Source: Christensenella sp. UBA1224
Lineage (GTDB): Bacteria > Bacillota > Clostridia > Christensenellales > Aristaeellaceae
DNA: 14,921 bases
Assembly (NCBI GenBank): GCA_002309235.1
Contig: DBXA01000062.1
Span: 1 to 14,921 of the forward strand
Reading direction: 5' to 3'
The notes below the pieces were generated by a model. It was not told the origin of the DNA. It made no database searches and saw only the letters and a list, made by a program, of their open reading frames with translations. The first letter of the stretch is position 1; the number at the start of each line of letters is the position of its first letter. Shown one piece after another: positions 1-7,976 of the stretch. The translations under genes and the position numbers were made by a program.

Positions 1-527
1 TGGGGAGCGGTTCCTATGATATACTTCTGTACGAGAATGTATCCGGGTCCAAATACTCTTCGGCAGGGAAGATCAGCCTGAGCGTCAAGCTGAGCGATGA
101 GGACGTATGCTTCCTGTATCCGAACCAGTATGTCAATTATACGCAGCTGACAGAAGCCGTGAAGCAGGCCGATATCGTATGCGAAGGACTTGCCGGTGAA
201 GAAGCTTACCAGGCGGTCTGCAAGTATATGAAAACGCATTTCGGATATGATTATATCAAGGCGCTTACCATCAAGGCGGGTGTCCTTCCGGATATCGACG
301 GCGCTTGGGCGAAGAACCTGGGGATATGCCAGGATCTTTCAGCTATTACATGCTGTATGCTGCGGACACAGGGCGTGACCGCTAAGATGATGATCGGGTA
401 TGCGGACAAGAATTACCACGCTTGGGTCACGGCGATCATCGACGGCAAGGAATATTTCTTTGATCCTACCGCGGCAGTGAATGCCATTTCAGGCGTGAAA
501 GCTTATTCTGTAGAGCGTTTTTACTGA
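1..527 (+). CDS. Transglutaminase-like domain protein, 3' part (5' end outside window)
   Basis: The frame is open from base 3 to the TGA at 525-527, so only the C-terminal 174 residues are here. The visible part ends in a transglutaminase/papain-like core: a cysteine in GICQDLS (codon 327-329), a histidine in NYHAWV (417-419) and an aspartate in FFDPT (462-464), in the order and context of the Cys-His-Asp triad of this superfamily. The preceding ~50 residues (YPNQYVNY region) resemble the beta-rich lead-in often seen before this domain in secreted Clostridia proteins. An internal GTG at 159 could be mistaken for the start, but the frame continues upstream with no break. It lies 18 bases before the pilC-like gene, so it is probably co-transcribed with the pilus genes. 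The role could be protein crosslinking, peptide cleavage or amidation at the cell surface; the substrate is unknown. The family is fairly sure, the link to pili is inference. Confidence 0.8.
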   Translation, partial: GSGSYDILLYENVSGSKYSSAGKISLSVKLSDEDVCFLYPNQYVNYTQLTEAVKQADIVCEGLAGEEAYQAVCKYMKTHFGYDYIKALTIKAGVLPDIDGAWAKNLGICQDLSAITCCMLRTQGVTAKMMIGYADKNYHAWVTAIIDGKEYFFDPTAAVNAISGVKAYSVERFY

Positions 528-545
528 AGACGGGAGTGGAAGACG

Positions 546-1601
546 ATGTTTGGGAACAAGAAGACAAAACAGGGCATTTCCGCGGCGGAGCTGAGTACAT
601 TCTGCGGACAGGTGGCGCTGATACTGGAAGGCGGGCTGCCTTTATACGACGGTATGGAGACCCTTGCCGGGGCAGACAGCGCATCCGGGAACGCCGAACT
701 CTACCGGGAAGCCAGCAGGAGGGTGACGGAGACGGGTTCCCTCTACGAGGCGCTGAAGGCAGACGGGCACTGGCCTGCCTACCTGGTTGAAATGACGGGC
801 ATTGGTGAACGCTCCGGCCAGCTGGAAAAGGTGATGCGGGGGCTGGAGACTTATTATGCGCGTGAAGACCGCATACGGTCTTCCGTTGTAAGCGCGGTCA
901 CTTATCCCCTTGTTCTCGGGGTATTGCTCGTTGTGATCGTGCTGATACTGCTTTGGAGGGTACTGCCGGTGTTCCGGCGCGTTCTGGAAAGCATGGGTGT
1001 GGGCATGTCATCTGCGGGCAGCACGCTTATGCATATCGGAACTGTAGTAGGCTGGATCGTACTGGCGCTGATCGTACTGGCGGTGCTGGCTATACTGGCT
1101 ATAGCGGTGCTCATGCGGACAGGGCGGCGAGAGAAAGTGCTCTCCTTCCTGACAAATGTATTCCCACCGCTTCGGAGCCTCAGGAGGAAGCTTTCAGCTT
1201 CCCGTGTATCCGGCGTGCTTTCGATGATGCTCTCATCCGGTTTTCCGATGGATGAGGCTCTTGAAATGACGGGGAATGTTCTCGAAGATGCGGCGGCGGC
1301 GGAGAAGGTGCGCGGGATCCGCAAGGAACTTGGTACGGAAGCATCCTTTGCGGATGCCATCATATCCGCGGGGCTGTTTGATGAATTGCATGGCCGGATG
1401 ATCCGCATGGGCAGTGCTGCAGGCCGTGAGGATCAGGTGCTGGGAAGGCTTTCGGAACTGTACGAGGAGCAGGCGGAAAGCGATATCAGCCGCCTGGTCT
1501 CCATTATAGAACCTACGCTTGTGGCGCTTCTCTCAGTGGTGATCGGCGCGGTGCTGCTCTCTGTGATGATGCCGATGGCCGGTATACTTTCAAGCCTCTG
1601 A
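546..1601 (+). CDS. pilC: Type IV pilus / type II secretion platform protein (PilC/GspF family)
   Basis: The 351-residue protein has the duplicated T2SSF layout: an N-terminal helical cytoplasmic domain (about 18-110), membrane spans near 118-140 and 166-190, a second copy of the helical domain (about 219-315) and a final span near 322-344. Both copies carry the recognisable pattern of a leader such as LILEGGLPLYDG or MLSSGFPMDEAL followed downstream by GERSGQLEKVM or GSAAGREDQVL. Family members form the inner-membrane platform that couples the assembly ATPases to the growing pilus. At 351 residues it is shorter than the usual ~400, mainly at the N terminus. The ATG at 546 is preceded by GGAG at the end of the intergenic gap. 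It is followed 18 bases later by the first of four small membrane proteins and then by a PilT ATPase, which fits a pilus cluster rather than a general secretion one. Confidence 0.92.
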   Translation: MFGNKKTKQGISAAELSTFCGQVALILEGGLPLYDGMETLAGADSASGNAELYREASRRVTETGSLYEALKADGHWPAYLVEMTGIGERSGQLEKVMRGLETYYAREDRIRSSVVSAVTYPLVLGVLLVVIVLILLWRVLPVFRRVLESMGVGMSSAGSTLMHIGTVVGWIVLALIVLAVLAILAIAVLMRTGRREKVLSFLTNVFPPLRSLRRKLSASRVSGVLSMMLSSGFPMDEALEMTGNVLEDAAAAEKVRGIRKELGTEASFADAIISAGLFDELHGRMIRMGSAAGREDQVLGRLSELYEEQAESDISRLVSIIEPTLVALLSVVIGAVLLSVMMPMAGILSSL

Positions 1602-1619
1602 TGCAGGGGGATCGTTCGT

Positions 1620-1919
1620 ATGAATAAAAGGGATATCCTGAAGCTGTTTCTGGCAGCTCTTGTGCTGGCAGCTGCCGTGCTCGGGATCTCACGGATAGAA
1701 AAAGCCCAGGGACAAAACGAGACGGAACTTGTGCGCAGGGCCGTGAAGGATGCTGCCATGACCTGCTATGCCGTGGAAGGCGCATATCCGGCGGATGTGG
1801 AATACCTCCGAACGAATTACCGTCTCGCTTATGATGAAGAACGCTACTTTATCACCTATGAAGCATTTGCCTCAAACCGCATTCCGGATATTTGGGTGAC
1901 GGAGAGGGGGGCCAAGTAA
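1620..1919 (+). CDS. Small single-span membrane protein of the pilus cluster
   Basis: This 99-residue protein has a short basic start (MNKRD), one hydrophobic helix at about 7-24 and a small soluble domain with the phrase CYAVEGAYPADVEYL. The TCYAxEGxYP phrase followed by a tyrosine-rich tail recalls the start of the globular domain of type IV pilins and pseudopilins, but there is no glycine-Phe-Thr-Leu-x-Glu prepilin signature. It has a good ribosome site (AGGGGG, 9 bases before ATG). Its TAA overlaps the next ATG (TAATG at 1917-1921), so translation is likely coupled. Position between pilC and pilT suggests a minor pilin or assembly accessory protein. I do not recognise a named family. Confidence 0.75.
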   Translation: MNKRDILKLFLAALVLAAAVLGISRIEKAQGQNETELVRRAVKDAAMTCYAVEGAYPADVEYLRTNYRLAYDEERYFITYEAFASNRIPDIWVTERGAK

Positions 1920-2419
1920 TGGCTAAAATGCGGCAACCGGGAAGTCATGCCGTTGCGGGTGTCTTTGTGTTCCTGCTATTGGGCATTTTTGCCGTCATGG
2001 CTACAGTTATGGTATTGATGGGCGTAAAAGCTTATCGCGCGGCGGTAGAACGCGGGTCGGAGCACAACGAAAGGCGAATTGCCTCCTCTTACCTGCGCAG
2101 TATGCTGCGCGCGGAAGACAAGCAGGACGGCGTGTATCTGGAGACGATTGACGGGGTTGAATGCATCTCACTGAGGGATGTCTACGATGGAGAGGAATTC
2201 GTAACGCGGATTTATGTATATGACGGAATGCTGCGTGAATGGTTTACCTCCGCGGAGGAGCCTTTCATACCTGCAGACGGAGAGGATGTCTGTCCTGCGG
2301 ATGCCATGACGGCAGAGCTTTCCGGGGATGGGGTGCTTACAGTGCGTCTCCGGAAGGACGATACATGGAACGAAGTCATCTGTTCGCTGCGGGCGGCGGT
2401 CCAGTCAGGAGTTGATTGA
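1919..2419 (+). CDS. Single-span membrane protein, DUF4860-like, pilus cluster
   Basis: The protein has 166 residues when started at the ATG that overlaps the preceding stop codon (TAATG). An in-frame TTG at 1892 lies inside the upstream gene and is rejected because GGAGAGGGGG sits just before 1919. It has a basic N terminus (MAKMRQ), a hydrophobic helix near 13-35 (VFVFLLLGIFAVMATVMVL), then a soluble extracytoplasmic domain rich in Asp and Glu. The start plus the RRIASSYLRSMLR and IDGVECI phrases look like DUF4860 proteins found in clostridial type IV pilus loci; this family name is from memory and moderate in certainty. The topology is that of a minor pilin-like subunit, but no Glu+5 or cleavage glycine is visible. 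Confidence 0.72.
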   Translation: MAKMRQPGSHAVAGVFVFLLLGIFAVMATVMVLMGVKAYRAAVERGSEHNERRIASSYLRSMLRAEDKQDGVYLETIDGVECISLRDVYDGEEFVTRIYVYDGMLREWFTSAEEPFIPADGEDVCPADAMTAELSGDGVLTVRLRKDDTWNEVICSLRAAVQSGVD

Positions 2420-2420
2420 T

Positions 2421-2819
2421 ATGAAAGTAAGAAGTCGCAGCAATGTCCTGCTTGTGGAACTCCTGATCGTTGTGATGTTCTTTATGCTGGCATCGTGCAC
2501 GCTTCTGCAGGTATTTGCGGCGGCGAGCGGTGAAAGCCGTCGGGCAGAGGAGATCGCCCGGGCCGCAGCGGATGCGCAGAATATTGCAGATCAGGTGTAT
2601 GTGAGCGAGGATATTCCCGCGCTGATGGAGAAACTTGCGTTCCGCGAGGACGATGGCTGCTGGCTGCGGGAAGATGAGGACTATCAGATACGTGTGACAG
2701 CGGAAGAGCAGCTGCGCCCGGCAGGTATCTGGCTGGCACGTGAAATAAGTGTGATCGCTCAGGACGGGGAGGTACTGGTCTGCCTGCCCTGCTCCCGTTA
2801 TCAGGAGGTGCCGCAATGA
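2421..2819 (+). CDS. Pilin-like protein with non-canonical prepilin motif
   Basis: This 132-residue protein is started at the ATG at 2421, supported by AGGAG at 2406-2410; a longer GTG frame from 2328 is only a shadow of the upstream gene. Residues 1-30 mimic a class III prepilin: basic leader MKVRSRSN, then VLLVELLIVVMFFM. If cleaved after Asn8, Glu13 takes the +5 position seen in type IV pilins, but the residue before the cut would be Asn instead of Gly. The rest is a helix with charged residues (SGESRRAEEIARAA) and a short acidic globular domain with two cysteines near the C terminus (VCLPCSRY). Its TGA overlaps the next start (ATGA at 2816-2819). It is probably a minor pilin or pseudopilin; whether it is processed is uncertain. 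Confidence 0.75.
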   Translation: MKVRSRSNVLLVELLIVVMFFMLASCTLLQVFAAASGESRRAEEIARAAADAQNIADQVYVSEDIPALMEKLAFREDDGCWLREDEDYQIRVTAEEQLRPAGIWLAREISVIAQDGEVLVCLPCSRYQEVPQ

Positions 2820-3265
2820 AACGACAAAGCGGTATCAGCCTGGGACCAGGCGCTTCTTCCCTGATATTGATATTCGTGGTATTGAGCCTGAGTATTTTGG
2901 GCATACTCTCCCTCATGACCGGCCGGAATGACAGGAATCTGAGCGAGCGAAGCGTCGAGGTGATCGAGGCTGTCTATCGGTTGAATGAACAGGCTGAATC
3001 AACGCGCGCTGAAATAGATACTGTCCTTGCGGCTTGTTCTCAGCAGGCATCTAATGAGGCGGATCGCCTTACGGCTATGGAATCCCTTCTTCCGGAGGGC
3101 GTGACACTGGAGGAGGGAAGGATCTGCTGGACGGAAACGGACGGCACACGCATACTGGTCTGCGCGCTGGAGGCAGAGCCCATCGGATCGGAAGTACGAT
3201 CCCGGTGGGTAGAGCATACGATGGTCTCGGATATCGCAATTGATATGGAGGATTTTGACGAATGA
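2816..3265 (+). CDS. Small membrane protein of pilus cluster, PilX-like topology
   Basis: This 149-residue protein begins MKRQSGISLGPGAS and continues into one hydrophobic helix (about 15-34). The soluble part starts with a charged helical stretch (residues ~40-80, RLNEQAESTRAEIDTVL) and ends in an acidic tail (MEDFDE). The glycine-rich GPGASSL segment just before the helix, with a serine and leucine-rich span, is typical of small proteins directly upstream of pilT in Clostridia and resembles the N-terminal anchor of PilX-type minor pilins, but it lacks Glu+5. Both ends use 4-base ATGA overlaps, indicating coupled translation with its neighbours. Specific function is not known. Confidence 0.72.
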   Translation: MKRQSGISLGPGASSLILIFVVLSLSILGILSLMTGRNDRNLSERSVEVIEAVYRLNEQAESTRAEIDTVLAACSQQASNEADRLTAMESLLPEGVTLEEGRICWTETDGTRILVCALEAEPIGSEVRSRWVEHTMVSDIAIDMEDFDE

Positions 3266-4317
3266 TGGAATTGACCGAACTCCTCAGTCAGGCGGTCACT
3301 CTTGAGGCTTCTGATCTGTTTATCATACCAGGCGCATGTATAACAGTAAAGGTTGAGAATTACATGCGCTCCCTTACGGAAACCCGGCTTTCCCCGGAGG
3401 AGACAGAGAAGCTGGTGCGCGGTATGTACAGCTTCGCCAGGCGGGACTTCACGCACCTGGAGCAGGAGAAGGATGATGATTTTTCCTTTGCTATCCCGGA
3501 TGTGAGCCGGTTTCGCTGCAATGCCTATATCCAGCGCGGCACTGTTGCCGCGATCTGCCGCATCGTAAAATTCGAATTGCCGGATCCGCAGACGCTGGGT
3601 TTGCCCAATGTCGTGATGGATCTTGCGAACCTGCGAAGCGGGATGGTGCTCGTTACAGGTCCTGCCGGAAGCGGCAAGAGCACAACGCTTGCGTGCCTGG
3701 TGGATAAGATCAATTCCACTCGCAGCGCCCATATCGTTACGATCGAGGATCCGATCGAATACCTGCACAGGCATAAACGATCGCTTGTCAGCCAGCGCGA
3801 GGTGCCGAATGACGCTTCCTCATTTGCGCGCGCCTTGCGTGCCGCGCTGCGCCAGGCTCCGGATGTTGTGCTGCTCGGTGAAATGCGTGATCAGGATACG
3901 ATAAGTACCGCGATAACGGCGGCCGAGACCGGTCATCTCGTACTCTCTTCCCTGCATACGGTCGGAGCGGCAAAGACGGTAGACCGCATCGTGGATACTT
4001 TCCCTGCGGAACAGCAGTCTCAGATACGTATGCAGCTTTCCATGGTGCTCAAGGCAGTCGTTTCGCAGCGCCTTGTCCCTACTATGGAGGATAAGCGTAT
4101 ATCCGTGTTCGAGGTGATGACGGTCACCCCCGCTATCCAGAATATGATCCGTGAAGGCCGTGCGCACCAGATCGATAATGTGATCTACGGCGGCAGCGAT
4201 AAAAACATGCTGTCGATGGATAATGAACTTTCGCGCCTGGTGCGTGAGAAACGCATTACCAGGGAAACGGCTCTGCTCTTCGCCTCGAATCCGGAAACCC
4301 TTGCAAAACGAATATGA
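3262..4317 (+). CDS. pilT: PilT-type pilus retraction ATPase
   Basis: The 351-residue protein is the length of PilT. It contains Walker A GPAGSGKST (133-141), an Asp box around TIEDPIEY, Walker B DVVLLGEMRD (201-210) and a His box TGHLVLSSLHT (223-233). In the C-terminal domain AIQNMIREGR (281-290) matches the AIRNLIRE motif that distinguishes PilT retraction ATPases from PilB extension ATPases. It is a cytoplasmic hexameric motor that depolymerises type IV pili. The start at 3262 is favoured over the adjacent ATG at 3265 because it forms an ATGA overlap and lies 10 bases from GGAGG (3247-3251). It is the last gene of the operon, with a terminator beginning 31 bases downstream. No PilB is present in the window, so extension would need a gene elsewhere. 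Confidence 0.95.
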   Translation: MMELTELLSQAVTLEASDLFIIPGACITVKVENYMRSLTETRLSPEETEKLVRGMYSFARRDFTHLEQEKDDDFSFAIPDVSRFRCNAYIQRGTVAAICRIVKFELPDPQTLGLPNVVMDLANLRSGMVLVTGPAGSGKSTTLACLVDKINSTRSAHIVTIEDPIEYLHRHKRSLVSQREVPNDASSFARALRAALRQAPDVVLLGEMRDQDTISTAITAAETGHLVLSSLHTVGAAKTVDRIVDTFPAEQQSQIRMQLSMVLKAVVSQRLVPTMEDKRISVFEVMTVTPAIQNMIREGRAHQIDNVIYGGSDKNMLSMDNELSRLVREKRITRETALLFASNPETLAKRI

Positions 4318-4348
4318 CGGCAAAAACGGGCAGTATATGAGTGTAAAC

Positions 4349-4399
4349 CGTCGGGAGAAGGTCTCAGGTCTATCCTTGAGGCTTACCCGACGTTTTTTT
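4349..4399 (+). terminator. Rho-independent terminator after pilT
   Basis: CGTCGGG (4349-4355) pairs with CCCGACG (4386-4392). The inside extends as an imperfect stem (AGGTCTCAGG against CCTTGAGGCTT) around a small loop, and seven T residues follow at 4393-4399. It ends the pilus operon. Confidence 0.9.
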
Positions 4400-4493
4400 A
4401 TACTCTTATAGAAAAGTTTTGGAAAGCTTTTTCATAAACCCGCCCGGATCCTCTGCAAACGGGTACTCAGGGTGCCGTGTGTAAGGACGGAAA

Positions 4494-4523
4494 TAGACAG
4501 ATAAGCATGCCGTCTGATATAAT
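4494..4523 (+). promoter_or_regulatory. Sigma-A type promoter for the kinase/AraC operon
   Basis: A -35 box TAGACA (4494-4499, one mismatch to TTGACA) is followed after 18 bases by a perfect TATAAT (4518-4523). TG at 4515-4516 makes it an extended -10. The implied transcription start is near 4530, leaving a leader of about 160 bases before the kinase ATG. It is the only strong promoter match I see in the 4400-4690 gap. Confidence 0.7.
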
Positions 4524-4690
4524 GGGTAACAAGAGAATAAGGCATTTCTATAGAAGGATACTTCAGGAACAGTGTCATTCCTGTATTGCATGCCCGAGGA
4601 CAGAATGGGCACGGCTCGGAAAAGGCTGCAAAATGTACCGATAAATCATGGGGAAGCAGCATGGGTTGAGGATCGAAGGAGGACGGGAAT
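4524..4690 (+). promoter_or_regulatory. Leader region of the kinase gene with a small perfect inverted repeat
   Basis: The stretch between the promoter and the kinase start contains no gene. CAGGAA (4564-4569) and TTCCTG (4578-4583) form a perfect 6-base inverted repeat around 8 bases, just downstream of the promoter, so it could be an operator or a short hairpin. Further on, CCGAG and CTCGG near 4593-4619 can also pair. I could not match it to a known riboswitch. A strong ribosome site AAGGAGG lies at 4676-4682, eight bases before the kinase ATG. Confidence 0.4.
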
Positions 4691-7600
4691 ATGAAGGAAA
4701 CCCGGTATGGACAAACAGGATATATTTGTCGGGCATGCATTATACTACTGTGTCTTTTGCTTCTGTGTCCCTTTTCCTTTCGTGCCGATTCTGCTGCCGA
4801 GGGAAATGCCTCCGATACAGTCCGCGTCGGATATTATGAAAATGAGGTCTTTCAGGAAGGCGCGCGTGAAGGAGCGGTCAAAACGGGATATGCATATGAG
4901 TACTATCGGAAGCTTTCAGAGTATACCGGATGGAAGTATGAATATGTGTATGGCGGATACAGCGAACTCTATCAGATGCTTTTAGATGGCAGGATAGATC
5001 TTCTGGCCGGTCTTGCCTGGAAGGAAGAACGGGCCGGACTGATAGGCTATCCGGACGCCATTATGGGGAATGAGGCTTATTACCTTGTAAAGCATGATTC
5101 GGAGACAGGCATTACTGCGGATCCTTCCACACTGAACGGAAAGAAGATCGGTGTCCTCGACAGCGTGATAGTCGGTGTGCTGAACCGGTATCTGGAAGAT
5201 TGTGATGTGGAAGCGGAAGTCGTTATCTATCCGGATCATGGGCAGCTCTTTGAAGCGTTTGACTCAGATGAGCTGGATGTATATGTGGCGGAAAGCGATG
5301 GAGCGAACAACAGGGAACACGCGGTGGTGCTGAATGCATTCGGCTATTCGGATTACTATCTCTGCGTGAATATCAGGCGGCCTGACTTGCTGGCTGAACT
5401 TAACGAAGCGCAGATGTTCTTGGCTGCGGAAGAGCCTAACTACCTGAGTTCCCTCAGAGCGAGGTACTATTCTGTCAGTGTTACATCACATGCTTTCTCT
5501 GCGGTTGAGCGCGAATGGATGCAAACGCATGATACGCTCTGCATCGGTTACCTTGAAAATTATCTTCCGTACAGCGATACGGATGAACAGGGAAACGCGA
5601 CCGGACTGGTCAGGGATATCATCTCTGAGATACTTGATTCGCTTGGCATATCGGATATAAAGGTTACTTATAAAGGATACAAAAGCTATGACGATATGAT
5701 CAGGGATATGGATACAAGCGCGATAGACGCGGCTTTTCCTGTAGGAGGCGGGTTGTACTATTCCGAAGAAAACGGGATATACCAGTCCAACGTGGTTGCC
5801 TCGGCAGCTACGGAGATCGTATTCAGGGGGACATACGGTAAAGATACCACGAGCCGCTTCGCTATCAATGAGAACAACCGGATGCAGTATTATTACGTTG
5901 TGACGAATTACCCGGAAGCGGATATCGTGTTTTATCCTTCGATCGATGACTGCCTGTCTGCCGTTCTTGCCGGAAAAGTCAGCTGCACGACCCTTAACGG
6001 CCTGCGTGCCAATGAAATCCTCAGGAACAGCAGGTACAAGGCGCTTTCCCTTCACCAGGCGAACAAAAAGGACGACCGATGCTTTGGTGTGCAGATAGGC
6101 AATGAAGGGCTGCTGAAGCTTCTGAACCGGGGTATCAATGTGATCGGCAGCGACTATGCGCAGAACCTTGCGTACCGGTACAGCGCGGATCTGTATACAT
6201 ATCGTTTTACGGATATGCTGCGGGATCATATGGCCTTTTTTGGGTCTGCGGTCCTGGTAACAGCGGGGCTTGCGATCTTCTTTCTGATCCGTGACATCAA
6301 ACGTACCAAAGTGGATGTAGCGGAAAAAGAAACCGCACGTCTTAACCTTGAACAGAAAAACCGGGAACTTGCTGAAAGCCAGGAAGCCCTTTCCAATGCC
6401 CTGGCTGCGGCTGAACATGCCAACAGGGCGAAAACGGTATTTCTGAATAATATGTCACATGATATACGTACGCCTATGAACGCAATTGTCGGGTTTACCG
6501 CTCTTGCGGCTGCTCATATAGATAACAAGGAACAGGTACAGGATTACCTCAGCAAGATTTCCGTATCCAGCCAGCATCTTCTTTCATTGATCAATGATGT
6601 ACTGGATATGAGTCGGATCGAGAGCGGGAAAATGACGATCGAGGAGGCTGAAGTTCACCTGCCGGATCTGATCCATGATCTCAGGACCATCATTCAGGCA
6701 AATGTTACCGCGAAACAGCTGGATTTCTTTGTCGATACGCTGGATGTCAAAAATGAGGATATCATAGTAGACAAACTTCGTCTCAACCAGGTCCTTCTGA
6801 ACATACTGTCAAATGCGATCAAGTTTACACCAAACGGCGGAACGATCAGCTTTCGCGTGATCGAAAAGCCGCTGCCCACGGAAGGATATACCGGTTTTGA
6901 ATTCCGCGTAAAGGATAACGGTATCGGCATGAGCAAGGAATTCCAGAAAACGATATTTGAAGCCTTTACCCGGGAGAAGAGCAGCACCGTAAGCGGTATA
7001 CAGGGTACCGGATTGGGGATGGCGATCACAAAGAATATCGTAGATATGATGGGCGGGACGATCCGTGTCAACAGTACGGAAGGCAAAGGCAGTGAGTTTG
7101 TTGTTTCCATTCCCTGCAAGATCAGCGCATTGCCGACCAGTTTCGAGCAGTTGCCGGAACTTGACGGGCTTCGCGCTCTCGTTGCGGATGACGATACGGA
7201 TACGTGCCTTTCCGTATGCGCTATGCTCAGGGAGATCGGCATGAGGCCGGACTGGACGAATTACGGCAAGGAGGCTGTGATCCGCTCCAGGGAAGCACTG
7301 GAACAGAAGGATGAATTCAAAGCATATATAATCGATTGGATGCTGCCTGACCTCAACGGGATCGAAACGGTACGGAGGATCCGTAAATTGATCGGCGACG
7401 GCGCGCCGATCATCATCCTGACTGCCTATGACTGGGCAGATATCGAAGCAGAAGCACGGGAAGCTGGTGTTACCGCATTTTGTTCTAAACCGCTCTTTAT
7501 GTCGGAATTGCGAAACGTGCTCGCACAGCCATTCCGCACCGCTCAAAAGGCTGATAAAGAGGAGATAACGCATGATTTCACCGGCAGGAGGATATTGCTT

Positions 7601-7960
7601 GCTGAAGATAATGAGATGAACCGTATGATCGCTCTTGCAATCCTGGAAGGCGTAGGTTTTGCTGTCGAGATCGCCTGCGACGGCCTGGAAGCTGTCGAAA
7701 AGATGAAGGAAAATCATGCGGGGTATTACGATATAGTCCTGATGGACATCCAAATGCCGCATATGGACGGCTATGAAGCTGCAAAGCAGATCCGTATGAT
7801 GGAAGATCCACTGAAATCAGGTATTCCTATCATTGCCGTTACCGCGAATGCATTTGAAGAAGACCGCAAGGCTGCCCTGGAAGCCGGTATGAACGGACAC
7901 CTTGCCAAACCCTATGACATTGCTGAGATCATGCGGACACTGAAGACCATATTGTCGTGA
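4691..7960 (+). CDS. Hybrid sensor histidine kinase with two solute-binding sensor domains and two receivers
   Basis: This 1089-residue membrane protein has, in order: a signal anchor (about 12-36); two tandem bacterial solute-binding (SBP_bac_3-like) domains, about 43-262 and 281-502; a membrane span (about 514-534); a coiled coil (536-582); a HisKA domain with phospho-acceptor His590 in NNMSHDIRTPMNA; an ATPase domain with N box around Asn704-Asn708, DNGIGM from 742 and GTGLGMA from 772; receiver 1 (about 820-940) with Asp882 in IIDWMLPDLNG; and receiver 2 (about 958-1085) with Asp1019 in VLMDIQMPHMDG. The sensor domains would bind a small molecule outside the membrane; the ligand cannot be told from sequence. 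There is no C-terminal HPt domain, so the phosphorelay partner is elsewhere or the receivers act in cis. The AraC gene starts 16 bases downstream and is probably co-transcribed. The ATG choice rests on AAGGAGG eight bases upstream. Confidence 0.95.
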   Translation: MKETRYGQTGYICRACIILLCLLLLCPFSFRADSAAEGNASDTVRVGYYENEVFQEGAREGAVKTGYAYEYYRKLSEYTGWKYEYVYGGYSELYQMLLDGRIDLLAGLAWKEERAGLIGYPDAIMGNEAYYLVKHDSETGITADPSTLNGKKIGVLDSVIVGVLNRYLEDCDVEAEVVIYPDHGQLFEAFDSDELDVYVAESDGANNREHAVVLNAFGYSDYYLCVNIRRPDLLAELNEAQMFLAAEEPNYLSSLRARYYSVSVTSHAFSAVEREWMQTHDTLCIGYLENYLPYSDTDEQGNATGLVRDIISEILDSLGISDIKVTYKGYKSYDDMIRDMDTSAIDAAFPVGGGLYYSEENGIYQSNVVASAATEIVFRGTYGKDTTSRFAINENNRMQYYYVVTNYPEADIVFYPSIDDCLSAVLAGKVSCTTLNGLRANEILRNSRYKALSLHQANKKDDRCFGVQIGNEGLLKLLNRGINVIGSDYAQNLAYRYSADLYTYRFTDMLRDHMAFFGSAVLVTAGLAIFFLIRDIKRTKVDVAEKETARLNLEQKNRELAESQEALSNALAAAEHANRAKTVFLNNMSHDIRTPMNAIVGFTALAAAHIDNKEQVQDYLSKISVSSQHLLSLINDVLDMSRIESGKMTIEEAEVHLPDLIHDLRTIIQANVTAKQLDFFVDTLDVKNEDIIVDKLRLNQVLLNILSNAIKFTPNGGTISFRVIEKPLPTEGYTGFEFRVKDNGIGMSKEFQKTIFEAFTREKSSTVSGIQGTGLGMAITKNIVDMMGGTIRVNSTEGKGSEFVVSIPCKISALPTSFEQLPELDGLRALVADDDTDTCLSVCAMLREIGMRPDWTNYGKEAVIRSREALEQKDEFKAYIIDWMLPDLNGIETVRRIRKLIGDGAPIIILTAYDWADIEAEAREAGVTAFCSKPLFMSELRNVLAQPFRTAQKADKEEITHDFTGRRILLAEDNEMNRMIALAILEGVGFAVEIACDGLEAVEKMKENHAGYYDIVLMDIQMPHMDGYEAAKQIRMMEDPLKSGIPIIAVTANAFEEDRKAALEAGMNGHLAKPYDIAEIMRTLKTILS

Positions 7961-7976
7961 ACAGGGGGATTCTCAG

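Noticed and set aside
4411..4433. Second terminator-like repeat AAAAG...CTTTT after the pilT terminator
   Set aside because: Stem of five A/T-rich pairs with a ten-base loop is too weak; it may be a relic of a common intergenic repeat but this cannot be shown here.
4440..4500. Possible cyclic-di-GMP riboswitch from the GCAAACG text
   Set aside because: The match is a few bases only, the expected paired stems are not seen, and the segment is upstream of the best promoter.
5486..6418. Minus-strand open frame of 310 codons within the kinase gene
   Set aside because: It lies opposite the solute-binding and coiled-coil part of a well-supported kinase, has no ribosome site and shows no domain pattern.
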